The translations under genes and the position numbers were made by a program. The notes beneath the pieces were generated by a model. It had not been told where the DNA came from. It did not search any database and was given only the letters and a program-made list of their open reading frames with translations. 64,000 nt of DNA from Sialis fuliginosa (taxonomy: Eukaryota > Arthropoda > Insecta > Megaloptera > Sialidae): NCBI GenBank assembly GCA_961205875.1, contig OY540816.1, positions 2,614,701 to 2,678,700 on the forward strand. The letters run 5' to 3'. This document shows, piece after piece, positions 34,801-46,270 of the stretch. Position 1 is the first letter of the stretch. Each line of letters begins with the position of its first letter.

Positions 34801-37800
34801 GCGAAGTGAAGTTAAGCCTTGGCACTTTACAGAAACGATGTCCGTCAGCGCTTCGACCTTGCAAATCTATTATATGTGATTCAATACAAGTGGCATTTTA
34901 GCTCTGTCGAAACGCAGCGTCGTTTTATTGAATCACATATAATAAATTTGCAAGGTCGAAGCACTGACTAACACCGTTTCTGTAAAGTCCCCCCCCCCTC
35001 CCCGCCCCGACAGAAAAACAAAGAAAATCGTTGGATACTAATTAATCACTGGTAAATAGAAATGTAAAAGTATTTTAATTTATGCCAAACATGTTTCACG
35101 GACCCTCGGCAAAAGTTAAGCGGACCCTAGTTTAAGAACCATTGCCTGAAATTATACCACAATTTGGTCTTATAATTAAATTAAAATATTACAATGTGGC
35201 TACAACAATTACATTGTTAACATCGACATGCGATATTCTCAGGAACAATTACATAAAAATTATTTTTTATTTAAAAATCCGATATTATTATATTTACATG
35301 AATCATAAATTAATTTTGTTATATATTTATATATGTTTATATTTTTCACAAAATGTTTAAAAGAGAACGAATTATCATCGGATATTGATATTATATTGAT
35401 ATTTGTAGATATTTAGTTCAGAGTAAATTTTGATATTATTATAAAATAATTTTGTTTAAATTGTTTTATGGTATTTATTTTATTTTTATTTTTCTAGTGA
35501 CTGGTTTGAATGTATATATCGCTGTGTCAGTTGTTTATATAGTCTGTATATTTTACGCTTCTCAGGTAAGGAATTTATTAATTAAAAAAAAATTATATTA
35601 TAAAAATCATGTTTATTTTATTCAGAAACATATTATGTGATATTTTCTTATTAAAGATAAATATAAAATTTGATGTTTGGTTAAAAAGAAAAAATCAAAA
35701 GTCAAAAAAATGATATAAGTATACTATAATTAGAAGCTAAGAGTCGTTAATAAAAATAATATAAGACAAATATAAAATATTAAAGTAAAACTTTACATGA
35801 CTTATTAAAACTTCAGATTAATTTTTCTTTATTAATAATGGTAATAAATCTTAGGGTGGTATGAAAGCTGTTATTATTGCTGACAGTTTCCAAGCAGCTG
35901 TACTGGTTGGTTCTATTCTAACAATAATAGCTTTGGGAGAGACCTATATTGGGGATCAAGGAAAAATATGGTCACAGAGTTATTATACCGGCCGTCTTGA
36001 ACTGTTTAAGTAAGTATTTAAAAAAACATTCCTTGAATTTAATGTAAAAAAACAATATTATATGTAGATACAATATAAAATTCATATTTTTAATAATGCA
36101 GAGAATTGAAAAATAACAATGTAAAAAAATAAAAGTTTTACTATTTTCACTATTTATATATATGGTATTATCCTTTGCAACTTTTTCAATACCAGAAATT
36201 ATTTTTAAATAATTAGTAACAATAATAACGTTATTTTTAATAACGAGTAGGGGAGAATTGGGTAATTTCGAACACCTACGGGAAAAATTAAAGAAATTAA
36301 AACCTGAGTAAGAAACCATTATATGAGGCGGTGAGTTCCAAAACTAGTTCGTTCCATTTAAAAAAAATTGAGATGTCAGTGTATTTTGAAAGAATTTTTG
36401 GCATTATGTTATATTGTAATGTCAGTTTTGAGCAAAACTCGCTCAATTATATTATGATTAAGCGAATGTTACTCAAAAGTAGCATTACAATATGAAATAA
36501 TGCCAACAATTCTTTCAAAATCCAATGAGATCTCGATTTTTTTTAAGAGAACGAACGAGTTTTAGAACTCACCACCTATACACATTGTGTATTATTAATA
36601 TATAATCCATTAGTTATAAATTGCCATTATCAATTAAAATAAAATATAAGAACAAAATTAATTTTAAAGAAAGCAATAAAACTTTAGATGTTCGTGTTTA
36701 CTCGACTAGCATGTGAAATAATTAAACCTAATTGGTATACAAAACGAAAGCCTCTGGATGTACATAAATTATACTTATAGTACATTATCCAGTCTTGAAT
36801 TGATATTTTTCATTACAATAACAAAAAGAATTCTTTTCTTTATCAATATCTTCGTTTCTTCTTTTTTTACTTGGTACGTCATCTGTCTTATTATTTTCTT
36901 TAAAATTACTGCAATTACTCGCACACAAATATTAGTGGACTTACTTGAGCATTAGTGAATAATATTTATATTAATTACATATCAGTTATTGCATAGCTTT
37001 TATTTTAAGAAAAAAATAGATGAAATATGATATAAAAATGAAATTACGCTTACTTTGTATTGTGAGCGTGATCTACACTAACCGTTAACTATAAACGTAG
37101 GTCCAACTGTCGGTAAGTGCAGAGAGAACATTAGCTTTCCTCTTATAACACACTGAAACTACTGAATTCACGATTACCCCGCGTTCGCGACTACCCCACT
37201 TTCCCCTACATATAAAAGTTATGAATTATAAATTAAGTATAATAAATGTATTGCATTACCTGTTGACACTTTTTTATTATTATATATTAGTCATAGAGAT
37301 AATATCTACCATTACAGTACGATTAAAAAATATTACTGTTTTATTTAAAATAAAAAATAAAAAATTATGTGATTTGAAATAGTCATACTTATTTCGGATC
37401 AATTAATGTATTTTACTGTGTGAAATCCTTGGTTTCTTGACTAATATTTTGTCATGTCAACACATGGGATATTCGCCTACAGTTATTAGAGTTTAAAATT
37501 TTGACTAATGTAAGATATTTTCCTTCTTCTAAAATTTCTTTAATAAAATATATTTAATAATAATGTGTTTTCAGTACAACCCTGTTATAAGGGAATTTTA
37601 ATAACAATAGGGATAGTTTTTTTTTAATGTCATGGCAAAAACAAGTATTAATTTTAATTTTTGATATGTCCTTGTCTTTCTGTAGCAATTGATATCTTGC
37701 GCATTAAAATGAACAATTAGATATTGTAGTGACCAGATGAAACCGGAAAAATCCCATAAAATGCGAAAACGATTATGAGAAAATTGCCGATGACGTATTT

Positions 37801-40800
37801 CTAATAAAAGATATTTTAATAGGTATTAATAAATCATAATCAGTTTTATCAGTTGTTTTTTTTATTTTGTTTTATATGGCGTTGTAAATTGAATTTTGTA
37901 AAATAAATTGATCAGATAAAATAGTTTGGTTTTATAGATATGCAAAATAACTGTAAAAATAAATCAATTTATGTAATGATTAAATATTTATCTGCAATTC
38001 TTATTTCACGTAAGAAATGTTGGTAAGAAAAAATTAGATTAGTTAGATTAACAGAGATTTCCAATTGAATAAATAATAAATTGCTGAATTTGTTCAATAA
38101 TAATTGCTAATTACAAGTTAATCATGTTTTGGCTTAAGAAGGACGCCATGGAAAAACCTTAGTTCAAAAAGGACATCGCGAGTTGAAAAAATTGGGAACC
38201 TCTGAGCTAGATGTTAGTTTCTAAATACTTTTAAACCATAGTATTTAAAATTAAAAAAAAGATCTAAACTAATTAACTTTGTGTAGTCCATTCTTCAAAT
38301 TAGGTACATGAAAAACGTTTTAACATGAAACAATACAAAATATATATTTATTGTCAATGTTAATAAACTTGATTGTTAGTAAAATAGTTGAAAATTAAGT
38401 AATCAGGCAATTATCAATAGGTAAACCTAATCAACATTCTTAACTGACTTCAAAAAAGGATGAAGAAGTTTTCAATTTGACAATATGTATTATGTATAAT
38501 GTATTTGTGTTGACATTTCAGTTTTCCAAAAAGTAAATATTAAGTGCATTTATACGAAAAAAAAGTTTTTTTTGCTGCTTGTACCTGGCAGAGATTTTGC
38601 ATCCCTTATAATTTTACTCTTATATTTTCTTTTTAGAAACTTGACAAAATTATTAAAATAAAAACATTGCAATTAATCTTGAAAAATTGAGTTCAGCTTT
38701 AATAGATGGAAAAATCAATTAAATAATTTATTTTTAATTTTTCAGTTGGGATTTGAATCCAACAGAACGCCATACGTTTTGGTCTGTAACAATCGGAGGA
38801 ACCTTCTATTGGCTAACAATGTTTTGTGCAAATCAAGCATCAATTCAGAAATATCTTTCAGTTCAGAGTATTTCTCAAGTCAGAACGTAAGTACCAGAGA
38901 TAATACTTTTTCAACCGTATTTCATAATACACACATTTACTAATTTTTTATGACTAATTTTTCCAAACATAAATGTAGGTATAAATAGCTGAAGTTTGGA
39001 TATGGTTATTGAATTAATGTATAATAGAAAACATTTTAAATAAAAGTTACAGAGATTATTATTATTATCTATAATATTGCTTCCTCGCAATATCGAAGAT
39101 ACGAGAAGCTATGTGATCGTTTCAGATTGAGACAAAAAAAAAGTTCTCCAATTTCAAAATTTTAAATTGATTTATCCGTTTCACGTCAAGACAAACACTT
39201 TTCGTTCCGTGTCTGTCTGTCTGTCCGTCCGTCCGTCCGTCCGTCTGTCCCCTGAATCCTTGTCACACGCATAACTCATGAACCACTGAACCGATATTAT
39301 TGAAACTTGGTCGGATGGTTGGGTTTGGTTTGAGGACGGTCCCATTTCAAAATCATTAAAATCGTGTGTAAGGGGGAGGGGTGACCCCAAAATATTTATT
39401 TTTTCAAGATATCTCAAGAACGACACATGTTACGAGAAAATTTTATAGAATATTTTTTGTAGAGCATTAAATTTCCTATAATATGGGTCTACTACGTTTG
39501 TTGTAAAATATTCCCTTACAAAGATTTATCTCAATTTATTTTAAAAATTCGTGTTTTGTTTTTCTAAATTGATATTTGATTGGATATATTAAATGTCATT
39601 TTGACGTTTTAAATGTCATTTTGGCGTTTTAAATGTCACTTTGACGTTTTAAATGTCATTTTGACATTTGTAAAAATTTAGATTTAGATTGAAATTGTCA
39701 AAAAATTAAAAATATATGAAAAAATATTCAGGTGCGTTTTAAGAAAAATTTCGAACTAAGATTTTTTAGTAAAATTTGTATAAAAATTAAATGGTTAACC
39801 AATGCCAGGCAATTTATCTGAACACTATCAGTTTTAGTGAATTTAGCACGAGGAAGCACTGTGCATTTACTTGGCAGATGTTTTTTTTCGATATAACTTA
39901 ATTGTTTTTAAGATATTCGTTCCTGTATAATGATGTATATAAAATAAATAAAAAATTGTGTTGGCCACAGCAGTTTAGTTTTAAGCTAATAGGTAATGGT
40001 TATTAAAGCTTAAAAACAGTGGTGGTCTCGAGAAGTCTAAATCCGTATCTATTTAAAATGTATTTGGAAACCCGAACAATGCTAAATAACTAGGGGTGTA
40101 CCGGAACTGGAATTTTCAATTCCAGCCGGAACCGAAATCGCCGGAATTCGTTACAGAAAATTCTATTTCAATTAATAATAATAATTAAAACAATATATGT
40201 TTACTTTCTACATAGATTATTATCTTAAATTAATATACCATTATTTTATATGGTATTTCTTAAATAGTAGATGCGAGAGTCCTACATTATATTATAAAAA
40301 ATATTATTTCTTACAAATCTTGTAAATAATTTCAACAGTTCCGAAAGATCGATTGTTTTAAATTGTTTGTATATCATACGTTCTTCTTGATCGAATCTAA
40401 TTACTAATTACATTTCTAGTGTCAAATTTTAAATGTGATTAATCACAAACAGCATCTAGACATATTCATAATAGAGAAGATGGAATAATTTGTTACAGAT
40501 AAAAGAATGCCTACTACTCGAAATTTAGCTAGATATTGGAAAAATAGTTTTTCAATTATTGCGTAAAAATGCATTGATTGTAATTTTTATTACATATCTC
40601 CACCGTTTTCAGAAAACTGGTTTGATTGAACACAATTTGAAATCAACTATTTGCAACTACCTTTCAAACTATTTGCGACACATTTTACTGCTTCGTTTGC
40701 ACTAATTATTAGTAAATCGTAAAAAAAAACCATTTACCACCTATTTTCCGAAAAAAAATTAAACTAGTAACTATTTCATTGAAAATAACAACTATTTTTC

Positions 40801-43800
40801 CAATCTCTACTAATAACTTAGTTCAGGTAGTATGCATCAATCTATTCGGAGAGATTATTCTCGGAAACAGGAAATGTTTTTGAGGAAAACATACAAAGTA
40901 TTATTAAAAAATTCAGAACAAGACTTACTTTTACATCATAACAATTGTAAATTTTCGAAAATCTTTGATATACAGGGAGAGTCATATCAGGTGGAACAAA
41001 CTTGAACAGTTTATTAAGAAAAAAATTTCAAGTAAAGATTTTGTCTCAAATTAGTTTTTATTTAATATTTTGAGACCCCTTTGTAATACAGTACTTTTTG
41101 ACACCCGGTTTAATATTATACGTGTTATCGATTTCCAGTATCAATCAATGATTATTTAGACCAGGAATATATGGGGCTAGTTCGGCCAGTGGGCCTCTAG
41201 TTTTTTCTTCTTAATTTTTTTCTGAAAAAAAATTTACTAGAATCCAAGCTAAGTTTTTCTCCATTTGGCCGTCCGCCGCCCCTTCTGAACTGGCACCCCA
41301 AGCAGTCGCCCAGCTCCCTCCCTAAAGCCGGCATTGCTGTTATACATTAACAAAATAAGTCAAGAATTTTAAAAAATATAAAAATTTTAAACATCAACCA
41401 TTCTTTTTTCCAAAGCTTATTTGGCTTTTTAATATTGCACTCGAGTAGTTTTGGCTGACGCTTCGACTAACAAAGATATTTTAGTTTTCCATGGCAATTG
41501 TGATTTTTATTCAATAATGAATAAAATGCGTTGTATCTTTATTATGAGTTGTTTTATTATCGAAAATACGAAAAGCTTTGCGATCATTTTTTAAAGAAAT
41601 ATTGTTCTCCTATTTCAAAATTTTCACTCGATCTTTCTTTTTATAATCGGTTTAGTATTAATACGTGTTTACTACTGTTTCACAATGGGTTCTTAAAATA
41701 TTAAATAAAAACTAATTTTAGACAAAATATTTGAGAGTCTGTAGCTCCCGCAAATGTTTATATGAACTTTTTTTCTTGAAATATTTTTCTCGATCAACTG
41801 TTCAAGTTTGTTCTTCCTGATATGACTCACCCTGTATAATTGAACAGTTTAATGTCCGTAATACAATGGCATTTTTGTTAATATATTATTATTAAAAAAA
41901 TCTTATTTTTTAAGGTTATTAATTAATGTTATAATTACAATCATACTTTTGCTGTACAAAATGTTAAAAAAAACTGTTAAAGTTTGTTCTTCCTGATATG
42001 ACTCACCCTGTATAATTGAACAGTTTAATGTCCGTAAATACAATGGCATTTTTGTTAATATATTATTATTAAAAAAATCTTGTTTTTTAAGGTTAATTAA
42101 TGTTATAATTACAATCATACTTTTGCTGCACAAAATGTTAAAAAACTGCATTTGTGTTATGAAACGATTATTTCTATTAAAATGCTTGCTAATAAAATGT
42201 TATATGATAATTATTATATTATTGTTTGATTTTTTAAACAAAAATAATGTATATTATTTACGAATTTCTTAGTAGAAAGCAGTAATAAAATTTCGGAAAA
42301 TCCGGCCGGAATTTACTAGTTCCAGTCGGAACCGGAACCGGAATAAAATCGTGAATTCCAGTCGGAATTCCGGCCAGACCGAAATTCCGGTACACCCCTA
42401 CAAATAACCCAATTATTTTTTAGAGAACATGTTTCTTAATCTAGAAAACGGTTCAGTTTGTAGGGAAAATAAATAGAATTTGCAACTATTTTTCACCTAA
42501 ATATGCATTTGTATACTAAATTCCTTGTAGAATAAATAAATTTAAGGAAACTTCTGTATTCTACTTAGAATTCAAATACAAAAACTCCCAAGTTTTTATT
42601 ATAAACATAGTCAAATACATATTTAAAATTGTCAATTGCCTGAATATGATCATTAAGGATTGTTCAATAACTACGCATATCTATGTATGTATGTATATAA
42701 TTGTAAGTTCGGAAATTAGAAATAGTATTATTTACAGGGCATTATGGGTCGCCGCATTTGGACTGATTTTAATCTACAGTGCTAATTTTTATACGGGAAT
42801 GTTGATGTTAGCAGAATGGAGTGGCTGTGATCCTTTGAGAGCCAAAGAAATAGAAGCTAGTGATCAATTGCTTCCTCTCTATGTGTTAAGCGAACTAGGG
42901 CATCTGAAAGGAATGTCTGGATTTTTCGTTGCGGGTATATTTGCTGCTAGTTTGGGGTAAGAATCGTTTATTACAAATATGCATTTTTATTGCATTTATT
43001 AGATCGGTGATAATACATTTATTGTATTTTTTTTTCGATACAGATTAATTTATTATTTTTTTTACAGAACAGTTGCAGCGGCACTAAACAGTTTAGCAGC
43101 AATAACGACGAATGATTTTATTGGTGGTGTTTTGGGAATAACACTTCCAGAATCGAAAGGTGCTTTATATGCTAAATGGATATCATTTGGATATGGTGTT
43201 CTTAGTTTTGGATTGGTAAGGAAATCTTCTGTCTACACATTATTCAGTCAAGTATATTAAGAGTTACTTTTATTTTCAGGTGTTTGTAGTCGAACAATTA
43301 GGCAGTATAATGCAAGTGGCTCTGAGTTTCAACGGCATGGTTGGTGGAGTTATTCTTGGCTTGTTCTCATTGGGAATGTTTTTCCCGTGGGCGAATTCAA
43401 AAGTAAGTAACTCTTGTCAGTTAATTAAAAACAGAATATTAAATCTTAACATTTCCATGATAATAATTTTTCTGAAAAATGTTCCTTCGTTTAACGTTTA
43501 TTTTTAAACAAAAAAAGAACACGAATTCTTCTAAATATTTAAATAATAATTACATAATACAAAAAATAAAATAAAATTTCAAACAAATGATTGGATTTGC
43601 ATTATTCAAAGCTCATTTGTAAGCTTGTACTTTCTAGTTTTTTAATCAAGAGCTCAATAATTTTTATCATCTCCTGCCGCTCTATGCCAAGGTTTAAAAG
43701 AGTTCAAAAAATTATCCCTTAATTTTTCAAAAAATTTTTTACAAGAAATTCAATAAAAGAGTTCAAAAGCTTGTTATTTTCTCTTGAAATTGCGGTTATT

Positions 43801-46082
43801 TTCACCCCCGTACGATTTTGTTTTGACCGCGTTATTTATTAAACTCCTGTATACTCGTATTTTGAAATAATGATCGCACAATAATCGACTTGATATTAAT
43901 TAAATGAAATATTTGACAGCTGTGAACACGATGAAAAAAAATCGAAGAAACTTGCAATTTTGGATACCTTTTTGAGATACTTTTAACTAAAAAAAAACAC
44001 GTTTGCATTTAAGGTTTAAATGTTTACATACGATTTTAAAGAGGGTTTTCTAATGATATCAATTCGATTATTGGGCGATTATTATTTAAATATAGTTATA
44101 TTTGACAGTTTAATGTCAAATGTTTTATTTTTATTTTGACAATAAATAACGCGGTCAAAAAAAATCAAGTGAAAAGAACAAGCTTTTGAACGCTTGCATT
44201 GAATTTCTCGTAAACAAAATGTTGCACTCCATATACGCTTTCAAAGTTTACAAAAAAATAAGGGATAATTTTTTTTAACTCTTTTAACGATTGGCACAGA
44301 GCGACAAGGGATGATACAAATTATTGAGCTCTTGATTCAAAAACTAGAAAGTACAAAGTTACGAATGACCTTTGGATCATGCAAATCCAATCATTTTTCG
44401 TGGAGATATAACTGTTTGGAAATTTGTAAAAATTTAGCTTTTTAAAAATTATTCTTTAATTTTTTTGATGAACGAGTGTATAAACAAGTCTGTATTTAAT
44501 AATATGAATTGTCCTTTACAGGGTGCAATAGTTGGTGGACTTACTGCGTTGGCGTTAGTTTTAACAATTGGAATGGGGGGTCAAGTTAAAATAGCGACAG
44601 GGGAAGTTGTATTGGTGCCAAAGCCAACATTTGTAGATGAATGTCCATGTTACAATTCAACGTGGGATGAACCAAAAGATCCAGTAAACAATGAGTAAGT
44701 TAAAATATATACATACCTACGTGTATAACACCGTCTATATTTAGTTTAGAAATTAGAGGGCGGAACGCTCTGATAACGACTTTGAAAAACAAATATATCG
44801 TGACTGAAGGGTTAAAATCAAAAGATTCCTAAACATTTTTTGTTAAATTGTAGGAGACCTATCTAATGACTACTCAATAAAAACAAATTCAATCTATAAA
44901 AGGGGGTCCAAAAAAATAATCTATATATTAATACGTGAACATCGAAAATTGCCGTACGTTTTTGTAGTATTTATTATAAAAGGAGGTGAATGAAACTTAT
45001 ATCATTCGAAAGGTACTGTGCCACAGATGTGCACAAAAGAAAAATCATGTGTGTATGTTGCCGTTAAAGCAGGTAAAATAAAATTAATATGCACACATGA
45101 TTTCCCCTATCACTGTTTATTTCCCCTCGCAACGTTCAACAGCATAGCAATTCGCCTAGCGCCACCAAGCGGCAAAAATAAATAGTTTTAGGTTTCTGTC
45201 AAACGTAGAGAATAAATAAGGACTGTGACATACAGACAGACAGACGGACGGACAGAGCGAAACTATAAGAGTCCTAAAAAAAAGAGTTTTCTAAAAAAAT
45301 TCGCGAAAATAAGAATGAAGAATTTTATATACAACTAATTGTAAATAAAATAAAAAATTATTATCCATTCTTTAGTTGGATCTACTAGAAAGTATGAACC
45401 TATAGCATATTTATTGTTTGAAATAATAAAACATTAGCTTAACCCCTGTTTTAATTTAATCAGTTAAAAATACATTTATAATGAAATGATACTCTGAGAT
45501 TGAAATAAACCAACATAAACTTCTTATAAAATAAAATAAAACTTTATTTGGTAGAATCTCCTAGAAACAATAGAAATATACATATTAGTTGAAATAATTA
45601 TTATTTAGTAAATCAGCGTAAAAACTTCTACTAAAACATTCGCAAAATAAGTCGCGAAAATGAAAGCGAATACGAGATGAGTCCAAAACCATGCTAGTCT
45701 CACTTTAGCGTTATTATTTTATATTCAATGCTTTCTAATTCTGGTATAAATACAATAAAATATTTGTTTTAGGGAAGTATTTGCAATGTTCCGGATATCG
45801 TATCTTTGGTACTCCCCTATTGGATTTTTGGTAACAATTATTGTAGGAATGGTAGTTTCATTTATAACTGGTGCACAGAATCCAAAAGACGTGCACGAAG
45901 ATTATCTTTCTCCGCCATTCAAAAGTTTATTTCATTCATTTTCACCACGTACCAAAGAAATGTTGAATCTTCCCCTAAAATTCCAACCAACAAAGAGTAT
46001 AATGTGTGGAATTTCTAACAAGGGACTCGATCTATCAGAAGAAAGTTATAAATGTCAAGACTGCAAGAAAAATATAATTTAA
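31690..46082 (+). CDS. SLC5-family sodium/solute cotransporter (SMCT/SMVT-like), 11 coding exons
   Basis: Join 31690-31882, 33179-33419, 34381-34658, 35498-35565, 35855-36009, 38746-38886, 42738-42956, 43068-43215, 43280-43402, 44522-44694, 45773-46082: 2049 nt, 682 residues plus stop, all introns GT-AG and phase-consistent. Family marks in order: FSWADYLVL at 91-99 starting TM1, LLGGSSM 127-133, [10 protein letters not shown] 151-160, [11 protein letters not shown] 194-204, YALQMILYT 216-224, QGGMKAV 260-266 with VFQ-like DSFQ 270-273, RHTFW 320-324, NQASIQKYL 341-349, DQLLPLYV 401-408, LNSLAAIT 438-445, NGMVGG and LGMFFPWAN in exon 10, SYLWYSPIG in exon 12. Such proteins are plasma-membrane Na+ symporters of monocarboxylates or vitamins; the substrate here is not readable. 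Residues 1-90 form an unusual N-terminal extension. N-glycosylation sequon NST at 567-569. Confidence 0.94.
32145..32713. mobile_element. hAT-like MITE with GAACC(Y)G arrays, in the intron after coding exon 1
   Basis: Termini CAGGGACCTGAACC and ggttcaagtccctg. Near both ends 'gaacctgaacccgaa'-type 6-7-bp motifs are iterated. Target duplication not clear (cat-rich flanks), so boundaries rest on the termini. Confidence 0.62.
32956..33126. mobile_element. hAT MITE (171 bp) just before coding exon 2
   Basis: Termini CAGTGGCGTAGTAA and ttactacggcactg with a perfect 8-bp duplication gtgtattc (32948-32955, 33127-33134). Ends 52 bp before the exon start at 33179; the branch point and polypyrimidine tract must lie in that remaining space. 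Same family as 14803-14975. Confidence 0.86.
33179..33419 (+). CDS. SLC5 gene, coding exon 2 (TM1)
   Basis: Acceptor atctttcag, donor caag|gtagtt. Residues 65-144: a polar lead-in, then TM1 from FSWADYLVL and the loop with [13 protein letters not shown] typical of SLC5. Confidence 0.93.
33605..33646. repeat. Perfect 19-bp hairpin in an intron
   Basis: atttttctcatggtcgcta, 4-nt loop tggg, then the exact complement. No other copy seen in the window. Confidence 0.75.
33729..34230. mobile_element. Family F inverted-repeat element (about 500 bp), intronic
   Basis: Arms of about 75 bp: ttttataccaaggcatgtgg at left, complement at right ending 34230, continuing through 'aaagcagcggaaatt'. Interior repeats 'aaaatggcgc.tgca/agca' blocks as in 25540-26430. 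Confidence 0.65.
34381..34658 (+). CDS. SLC5 gene, coding exon 3 (TM2-TM4 region)
   Basis: Acceptor tatttacag, donor catg|gtaagt. Residues 145-237 with the family motifs [10 protein letters not shown] and [11 protein letters not shown]; leaves one base for the next exon. Confidence 0.95.
34824..34988. mobile_element. Foldback MITE (165 bp), intronic
   Basis: Arms of about 65 bp from actttacagaaacg pair with the right side through 'cttcgaccttgcaaat' and 'tatatgtgattcaat'. Followed by a C-tract. Confidence 0.7.
35498..35565 (+). CDS. SLC5 gene, coding exon 4
   Basis: Acceptor tttttctag, donor tcag|gtaagg. Residues 238-260 ([19 protein letters not shown]...). With the next exon it forms a near match to the Na-solute symporter signature, differing only by V at one L/I/Y position. 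Confidence 0.94.
35855..36009 (+). CDS. SLC5 gene, coding exon 5
   Basis: Acceptor aaatcttag, donor ttaa|gtaagt. Starts [13 protein letters not shown] and encodes a membrane segment and an extracellular loop. Residues 261-311. Confidence 0.95.
36247..37209. mobile_element. Inverted-terminus element GTAGGGGA..TGGGGTA, intronic
   Basis: Left gtaggggagaattgggta, right complement-like taccccactttcccctac; imperfect ~25-bp termini. Contains the nested foldback 36324-36577. Target duplication not clear. Confidence 0.55.
36324..36577. mobile_element. Foldback MITE nested in the intron element
   Basis: Arms gaggcggtgagttc... and complement gaactcaccacct pair over about 110 bp, including 'gaaagaatt.ttggcattat' and 'atattgtaatg'. 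Loop contains 'gcaaaactcgctcaatta'. Confidence 0.68.
37210..38745. other. Rest of the large intron before coding exon 6
   Basis: AT-rich. Only a short hAT-terminus-like trace (about 38120-38210, 'ttgggaacctctgag') is seen. Confidence 0.5.
38746..38886 (+). CDS. SLC5 gene, coding exon 6
   Basis: Acceptor attttcag, donor gaac|gtaagt. Residues 312-358 with RHTFW and [13 protein letters not shown]. Confidence 0.95.
39078..39858. mobile_element. Probable non-autonomous transposon, intronic
   Basis: 10-bp inverted ends TGCTTCCTCG and CGAGGAAGCA. Interior has a (gtctgtcc)n run at 39208-39250, 'cataactcatgaaccactga' and a 20-bp tandem repeat. A fragment of its left part recurs at about 41545-41650. 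No target duplication seen. Confidence 0.45.
39591..39668 (+). repeat. 20-bp tandem repeat, four copies
   Basis: Unit aaatgtcattttgacgtttt, starting at 39591, 39611, 39631 and 39651, with one or two substitutions per copy. Confidence 0.85.
40973..41834. mobile_element. TA-flanked mariner-like element nested in the hAT
   Basis: Termini CAGGGAGAGTCATATCAGG and complement, TA on both sides (40971-40972, 41835-41836). 'tgaacagtt' blocks follow both ends. Interior carries fragments of other repeats (41170-41330 and 41545-41800). Confidence 0.65.
41796..42145 (+). repeat. 176-bp tandem duplication including a transposon terminus
   Basis: 41796-41971 and 41972-42145 are near-identical direct copies (from aactgtt.aagtttgttctt). 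Each contains the right terminus of the 40973 element, so that end exists twice. Confidence 0.82.
42738..42956 (+). CDS. SLC5 gene, coding exon 7
   Basis: Acceptor atttacag, donor tggg|gtaaga. Residues 359-431 including the GCDPL...SDQLLPLYV loop and the next membrane segment [11 protein letters not shown]. Confidence 0.95.
43068..43215 (+). CDS. SLC5 gene, coding exon 8
   Basis: Acceptor tttttacag, donor attg|gtaagg. Residues 432-481 including [18 protein letters not shown], the helix that contributes sodium-site residues in this family. Confidence 0.95.
43280..43402 (+). CDS. SLC5 gene, coding exon 9
   Basis: Acceptor tattttcag, donor caaa|gtaagt. Residues 482-522: [20 protein letters not shown] and [10 protein letters not shown], a highly conserved SLC5 segment. 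The preceding intron is only 64 bp. Confidence 0.95.
43585..44396. mobile_element. Foldback element (812 bp) in the intron before coding exon 10
   Basis: Inverted ends aaatgattggatttgcat and complement. Arms of about 270 bp pair with mismatches (43585-43860 against 44130-44396), including 'aataacgcggtcaaaa'. Ends 125 bp before the exon at 44522. Confidence 0.72.
44522..44694 (+). CDS. SLC5 gene, coding exon 10
   Basis: Acceptor cctttacag, donor atga|gtaagt. Residues 523-579: GAIVGG...ALVLTIGMG, then an extracellular loop with two cysteines (563, 565) and NST at 567-569. Confidence 0.94.
44740..45285 (-). repeat. Family C-related fragment, reversed, intronic
   Basis: 'gctctgataacgac', 'cgtgactgaagggttaaaat' and 'aggagacctatctaatga' are the complement of family C. 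The tail ends in 'cagacagacggacggacaga' and 'gcgaaactataagagtccta', the complement of the family C start. The middle differs. Confidence 0.55.
45773..46082 (+). CDS. SLC5 gene, last coding exon
   Basis: Acceptor ttgttttag. Residues 580-682: [13 protein letters not shown] and the last membrane segment ending [11 protein letters not shown], then a polar cytosolic tail of about 65 residues with a CxxC ([11 protein letters not shown]), stop TAA. No PDZ-binding end. Confidence 0.95.
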
Positions 46083-46270
46083 AATAATTGCATGTGATAA
46101 TATTCTTTTTCTATATTCTATTTCTTTCAACTTTTTGCTATAGGTACCTATTTTTATATAATTAAAATAACTACCAGCCATATTTGAATTGACGCTATAT
46201 TAACATCAAAAATGCATTGAATTTTGATATAATAATAATTATGTATGTATGTAAGTTGAAACCTAATAAC

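Larger units (their letters stand above)
40091..42400. mobile_element. hAT-like element TAGGGGTGTACCGGAA (2.3 kb with nested insert), intronic
   Basis: Termini TAGGGGTGTACCGGAA and complement ttccggtacaccccta, flanked by taaataac/caaataac (7 of 8). Subterminal regions iterate 'ccggaaccg' and 'ggaattcc' motifs. Contains the TA-flanked element 40973-41834 and a tandem duplication. No transposase frame. Confidence 0.7.

Noticed and set aside
39591..39668. Regular 20-bp repeats reminiscent of a CRISPR array
   Set aside because: Units abut directly with no spacers and the genome is eukaryotic; a simple minisatellite.
45806..46018. Alternative reading frame in the last SLC5 exon
   Set aside because: It is a shadow; the correct frame gives [10 protein letters not shown] and the conserved last helix.
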